Under the pieces are notes generated by a model that saw only the letters and a list, made by a program, of their open reading frames with translations, ran no database searches and was not told the DNA's origin. Made by a program: the position numbers and the translations under genes. Below, piece by piece: positions 34,824-37,995 of a stretch of DNA of 37,995 nt. The stretch's first letter is position 1, and every line of letters starts with the position of its first letter. The stretch comes from Alitibacter langaaensis DSM 22999 (GTDB lineage Bacteria > Pseudomonadota > Gammaproteobacteria > Enterobacterales > Pasteurellaceae): positions 1 through 37,995 of the forward strand of contig NZ_QENU01000017.1 of assembly GCF_003096995.1 (NCBI RefSeq), read 5' to 3'.

Positions 34824-35618
34824 ATGAACCCAATGCTAAATATCGCGATTCGCGCGGCACGAAAAGCGGGCAATGTTATTGCTAAAAGTTATGAACGCCG
34901 AGATGATCTTCAAACCGTTACAAAAGGTATTAACGATTTTGTGACAAATGTAGATAAAGCGGCTGAAGCTGCAATTATTGAAACGATTCGCGCTTCTTAT
35001 CCAGACCATACCATCATCACCGAAGAAAGTGGTGCATTAGAAGGAAAAGATAAAGAGATTCAATGGGTTATCGATCCATTAGATGGTACCACAAACTTTA
35101 TTAAAGGTTTCCCGCATTTCTCTGTCTCTATTGCTATTCGCGTTAAAGGTCGCACCGAAGTTGGTGTGGTTTACGATCCTATCAACAACGAATTATTTAC
35201 TGGCGTGCGTGGCGAAGGGGCAAAATTAAATGATCTACGTTTGCGCGTAACCGAAAAGCGTGATTTACAAGGCACTATTCTCGCCACTGGTTTTCCATTT
35301 AAACAACCTAAATTAATGCCAGCCCAATTCGCTATGATGACATCACTAGCTGAATCTGCTGCAGACTTCCGCCGTACAGGATCTGCCGCGTTAGATTTGT
35401 GCTATGTCGCTGCTGGTCGTGTGGATGCTTATTTTGAAATGGGCGTGAAAGCTTGGGATATTGCGGCAGGCGAGCTTATCGCTCGTGAAGCAGGTGCATT
35501 AGTTTGTGACTTTGCTGGCGGCCACAACTATTTGAAAGAAGGGAACGTTGTTGTTTCATCCCCTCGTGTTGTAAAAGAAATACTAACCAAAATTCAACCG
35601 CACTTTAATCAAATTTAG
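34824..35618 (+). CDS. suhB: Inositol-1-monophosphatase family protein SuhB
   Basis: SuhB is an Mg2+-dependent inositol monophosphatase that in E. coli also joins the rRNA antitermination complex with NusA. The protein has 264 residues from ATG 34824 (E. coli 267). Metal-binding motifs are TEESG (near 66-70), WVIDPLDGTTNFIKGFPHF (near 81-99) and KAWDIAAGELIAREAG (near 209-224). The start matches the E. coli N-terminus (NPMLNIAIRAARKAGN); the in-frame ATG at 34791 would add 11 residues. GGAA is about eight bases upstream. An rRNA operon lies in the same window but this adjacency need not be functional. Confidence 0.96.
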   Translation: MNPMLNIAIRAARKAGNVIAKSYERRDDLQTVTKGINDFVTNVDKAAEAAIIETIRASYPDHTIITEESGALEGKDKEIQWVIDPLDGTTNFIKGFPHFSVSIAIRVKGRTEVGVVYDPINNELFTGVRGEGAKLNDLRLRVTEKRDLQGTILATGFPFKQPKLMPAQFAMMTSLAESAADFRRTGSAALDLCYVAAGRVDAYFEMGVKAWDIAAGELIAREAGALVCDFAGGHNYLKEGNVVVSSPRVVKEILTKIQPHFNQI

Positions 35619-35624
35619 TGTATA

Positions 35625-35660
35625 AAAGGGCGTTTTAATTAACGCCCTTTTGTTATTTTT
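35625..35660 (+). terminator. Rho-independent terminator after suhB (possibly bidirectional)
   Basis: An 11-bp perfect stem AAAAGGGCGTT/AACGCCCTTTT (35625-35635, 35641-35651) around a 5-base loop is followed by GTTATTTTT. On the minus strand it ends in TTTTATA, so it may also serve arcB, which ends at 35653 within the tail. Confidence 0.88.
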
Positions 35661-37533
35661 GCGCCAGATAATCTCGAAATTGAATAAGCCAACTTTCCAA
35701 CGTTTCACAGCTTTCTTGTTGATAATGAGAAAAATCTGCCCCCCATCTTTCTAGGTTAGAATACCAATCGGGCAAATCCCCTTGTTGCATCAAATTCGCC
35801 AATGTTTGTAATTTCACTAATCCCAAGCTACCTGCCGCACCTTTCACTTTGTGCGCCATTAAAGTGAATTCAGCTTTATGTTGCGGGTGTAATAAATAAT
35901 GTGTGTAGGCTTGCTGTAAATTAAGATCATCAGTGGCTAATGCTGCACGAAATGTAGCAATATTTTCTAAATATGCATCTACACCAATTAAATTCACTAA
36001 ATCCCGAACAAATTGATAGTCTATGAGATCTGCCGTTGATTTCTCAAAAACTGCGCTAAAATTGACCGCACTTTTATTCATTTTGGGAACTGAAAAATTA
36101 AATTCTTCAGAAAAATATTGCTGGAGACAGTGAGTGAGCTCTTTCACATCTAAAGGTTTGCGCAGAACGTCATCCATTCCTTGCGCTTCATACTCAGCTT
36201 TGCTTTGCATCACATTTGCCGTGAGCGCAACTAACGGCGGCAAGTAATCATAAATTCCATTTTCATAATTTTGACGAAAATATTGCGCAATGGCAAAGCC
36301 TGTCATATCTGGAAGTTGAATATCTAAAAGCACCAAGTCATAAAGATTTTTCTCAAAGAGTTCAATCGCCTGATGACCATTCATAGCCACATCAACTTGG
36401 CAGCCAAGCTTTTCTAACACCGCTCTAGCGACAACCACATTCAGCTCAATATCTTCAACCAGCAAAATCTTCACATTTGAAACCACGGGTTGCATTTGAT
36501 CATTTGGTAATGGCTTCGCAATTTCATCAGCACGAATTGTTAAAACAAATGTCGCGCCTTGCCCTAATTGGCTAGAAACCGTCAAATCCCCTTGCATAAG
36601 TTTAGCGATCGTTTTAGAAATTGCTAAACCGATGCCACTTCCCGCGGCTTTGTGCTGATTTTTTTCCACTTGATAATACATCGTGAAAATATTTTCTATA
36701 TCTTCAGCAGGAATGCCTGTTCCAGAATCAGTGACCGAAAATTGATATGTATTCTGTTCAAAGCGTTGAATATCGACTGTGATCTGTCCTTTATCAGTGA
36801 ATTTAGTCGCGTTACTGAGTAAATTCCATAAAATTTGGCTAAGTCTTATGCCATCTAAAAGTAAAAAATGGGGCAAATTTTCACTGCACTTTAATACAAA
36901 ATCAAGATTCTTCTGCTTAGCCATGAATTGCCCGATATTGGCAATGTCATTGATTAAATCATGGAAATTAATTTCTTGTCGGTAAAGTTCAATACGATTT
37001 GCATCGATTTTATCGAGATCAATAATGTCATTGAAAATATGCCCTAAGGAAACTGCGCTGAAACTAATAGTATTGAGATAATTGCGCTGTTCCGCGGTCA
37101 AATTAGTGTCTAGCAACATTCGGCTTAGCCCGACAATACCATTTAAAGGGGTTCGCAATTCATGGCTAATTGTCGCCATTAATTTCGTTTTATCCTGATT
37201 TGCTTGGGCCAATCGCTGTTCAGCCAAGATACGTTCTTGTATCTCTTGGCGCAGTTTAGTCACGGATTTGGAAAGGCTTAGGCGGGATAGCTCCAATTTC
37301 TCCACTAATAAAGTAAAGAAATAAATGACAAAAGGCGCAGAAAGAAGACCAAAAGTAATTGAATAAAGAATGACATCCCAATGGATTTCACCTAGTATCA
37401 AAAAGCTAAGAAAAATATGTGTACAAAGCGCAAGTGCTGCTAAAAAAATAAAGCCTAGCAATGAAAATTTTACGCGCCCTAGCTTAATAACCCAATCAAT
37501 ATATTTCTGTGCAAAATAGCGGATATTCTTCAT
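35653..37533 (-). CDS. arcB: Hybrid sensor histidine kinase ArcB lacking the PAS domain
   Basis: ArcB reads the redox state of the quinone pool and phosphorylates ArcA. From ATG 37533 it has 626 residues (E. coli 778). Two membrane segments lie at about 22-44 and 53-75, then a short coiled coil leads straight into the kinase. The H1 phosphosite is His124 in ISHELRTPLNGIVGLSR. The N and G boxes (LWNLLSNATKFT, GSGIGLAISKT) follow. The receiver Asp is in LVLLDIQLPDMTG near 400 and the HPt His is in MAHKVKGAAGSLGL near 557. The PAS linker with E. coli Cys180 and Cys241 is absent, as reported for H. influenzae ArcB. AAGGA lies seven bases before the chosen ATG; one at 37572 adds 13 residues. Confidence 0.95.
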   Translation of the reverse strand: MKNIRYFAQKYIDWVIKLGRVKFSLLGFIFLAALALCTHIFLSFLILGEIHWDVILYSITFGLLSAPFVIYFFTLLVEKLELSRLSLSKSVTKLRQEIQERILAEQRLAQANQDKTKLMATISHELRTPLNGIVGLSRMLLDTNLTAEQRNYLNTISFSAVSLGHIFNDIIDLDKIDANRIELYRQEINFHDLINDIANIGQFMAKQKNLDFVLKCSENLPHFLLLDGIRLSQILWNLLSNATKFTDKGQITVDIQRFEQNTYQFSVTDSGTGIPAEDIENIFTMYYQVEKNQHKAAGSGIGLAISKTIAKLMQGDLTVSSQLGQGATFVLTIRADEIAKPLPNDQMQPVVSNVKILLVEDIELNVVVARAVLEKLGCQVDVAMNGHQAIELFEKNLYDLVLLDIQLPDMTGFAIAQYFRQNYENGIYDYLPPLVALTANVMQSKAEYEAQGMDDVLRKPLDVKELTHCLQQYFSEEFNFSVPKMNKSAVNFSAVFEKSTADLIDYQFVRDLVNLIGVDAYLENIATFRAALATDDLNLQQAYTHYLLHPQHKAEFTLMAHKVKGAAGSLGLVKLQTLANLMQQGDLPDWYSNLERWGADFSHYQQESCETLESWLIQFRDYLAQK

Positions 37534-37562
37534 TATATTTCCTTTAGGAATGATGGAGCTAG

Positions 37563-37568
37563 ATTGTA
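37563..37568 (-). promoter_or_regulatory. Candidate -10 box of arcB
   Basis: TACAAT on the minus strand lies 29 bases before the arcB ATG, with a weak -35 region. Bases 37573-37904 carry no gene. They hold an uptake sequence (37681-37689), a duplicated ATTTCTATT near 37705, the degenerate repeat at 37782-37831 and the 5S terminator. Confidence 0.35.
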
Positions 37569-37781
37569 CCAAAATAACTCATTAGTTACATAAGCCAAAA
37601 CAAGAACATCGCAGATGTTTCCAAATATGGATTTCATCTTTTCCTATTCTAAGTCATATAGATTTCATTTTATCCTAAAAAAGTGCGGTCATTTCCCCTA
37701 AAATTTCTATTATTTCTATTACTGGCATTGCTATTCCTGACTGAGTTTTGAAATAAATAAAAGAGATGAATACTAATTCTC

Positions 37782-37831
37782 TTTCATCATGCATTTCTCA
37801 TCATTCATTTCTTATCATCTATTTTCATCAG
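37782..37831. repeat. Degenerate TTTC-ATCAT repeat between arcB and the 5S gene
   Basis: Four units, TTTCATCATGCA, TTTCTCATCATTCA, TTTCTTATCATCTA and TTTTCATCAG, follow one another with a period of about 12-14 bases. The similarity is modest and partly due to base composition. Confidence 0.45.
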
Positions 37832-37851
37832 TTTTTACGTTTTATAACAAC

Positions 37852-37882
37852 AAAAAAGCCCCAGCATTTCTGCTAGGGCTTT
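37852..37882 (-). terminator. Rho-independent terminator of the rRNA operon
   Basis: On the minus strand an 11-bp stem (AAGCCCTAGCA/TGCTGGGGCTT, one mismatched or G-U position) with a GAAA loop runs into TTTTTTG. It lies about 22 bases after the 5S gene. Confidence 0.9.
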
Positions 37883-37904
37883 CTGCCTCTCGGCTATAAT
37901 ATAA

Positions 37905-37995
37905 TACCTGGCGGTGACCTACTCTCACATGGGGAATCCCCACACTACCATCGGCGTTACGGCGTTTCACTTCTGAGTTCGGCATGGGGTCAGGT
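37905..37995 (-). rRNA. rrf: 5S ribosomal RNA, 3' part (cut by the window end)
   Basis: The reverse complement carries the conserved 5S segments: CCCATGCCGAACTCAGAAGT, GTAACGCCGATGGTAGTGTG and CCCCATGTGAGAGTAGG, ending in CGCCAGGTAT. About 90 of roughly 115-120 bases are present; the 5' end lies beyond the window. A terminator follows, so this is probably the last gene of an rRNA operon. Confidence 0.97.

Larger units (their letters stand above)
242..37689. repeat. Dispersed Haemophilus-type DNA uptake signal sequences
   Basis: The 9-mer AAGTGCGGT or its complement was seen at least 43 times by eye. Plus-orientation starts: 1771, 2777, 3699, 5179, 8698, 9019, 10636, 11161, 11826, 12050, 14714, 20487, 21031, 24249, 25516, 26714, 28240, 30279, 30826, 34451, 37681. 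Reverse-orientation starts: 242, 1420, 2333, 3395, 5493, 8432, 10112, 13796, 14950, 15469, 19531, 20044, 21218, 22058, 28269, 29017, 29848, 31688, 32202, 34327, 35598, 36065. Most continue as GTCA and are flanked by A/T runs, as in the extended Haemophilus motif. Many lie in genes, where they encode S-A-V or T-A-L. Confidence 0.95.

Overview
The window is a chromosomal segment of a gamma-proteobacterium of the family Pasteurellaceae, most likely from the Haemophilus/Aggregatibacter/Pasteurella branch. The main evidence is the dispersed 9-mer AAGTGCGGT (reverse complement ACCGCACTT). I counted at least 43 copies by eye, and this is the Haemophilus-type DNA uptake signal sequence. The AT-rich composition and the proteins agree: nearly all are close in length and motif to E. 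coli or H. influenzae housekeeping proteins. Local gene orders also match known Pasteurellaceae neighbourhoods (fabI-rnb; lpxM-TSUP-mepA-aroC-mscK-menE-seqA; ybfF/ybfE-fldA-fur; trmJ-isc-hsc-fdx-iscX).

Layout. 1-3.7 kb (+): ycaO, a DUF808 membrane protein (yedI type) and a Nif3-family protein (ybgI type). 3.7-6.9 kb (+): fabI and rnb, each with a visible promoter. 7.05-8.2 kb: a YwiC-like membrane protein (-) divergent from a RidA/YoaB protein (+). 8.2-11.8 kb (-): apt, dnaX and a YafD-like EEP-fold protein. 12.1-21.4 kb (-): a long tightly packed run seqA, menE, mscK-type channel, aroC, mepA, TSUP transporter, lpxM. 21.5-24.1 kb (+): ybfF hydrolase, then ybfE-fldA-fur behind probable Fur boxes, then ybaN. 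24.3-28.2 kb (-): udk, dcd, AsmA-like protein, sotB efflux pump. 28.3-34.6 kb (-): trmJ followed by a complete isc operon (iscR, S, U, A, hscB, hscA, fdx, iscX). 34.8-35.6 kb (+): suhB. 35.65-37.5 kb (-): arcB without a PAS domain. 37.9-38.0 kb (-): the 3' part of a 5S rRNA gene with its terminator, i.e. the end of an rRNA operon running in from beyond the window.

How the genes work together. The isc block is a full Fe-S cluster assembly line: IscS desulfurase, IscU scaffold, IscA carrier, HscA/HscB chaperones, ferredoxin, IscX and the [2Fe-2S] repressor IscR. Fur and flavodoxin add iron homeostasis and an iron-free electron carrier. ArcB, MenE (menaquinone) and FabI/LpxM (fatty acids, lipid A) are envelope and respiration functions. 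DnaX and SeqA act in replication. Udk, Dcd and Apt act in nucleotide salvage.

I found no prophage, transposase, CRISPR, toxin-antitoxin, defence or biosynthetic cluster, and no clearly new system. The points most worth checking are: an A10 slippery tract in dnaX with immediate stops in both other frames; a 15-bp in-frame tandem repeat extending the IscR C-terminus; an IscA N-terminal extension with a strong ribosome-binding site; degenerate tandem repeats growing out of the 3' ends of ybgI and mepA; an uptake sequence that supplies a GTG start codon; candidate Fur, IscR and PurR sites; and a terminator-like hairpin in the rnb leader.
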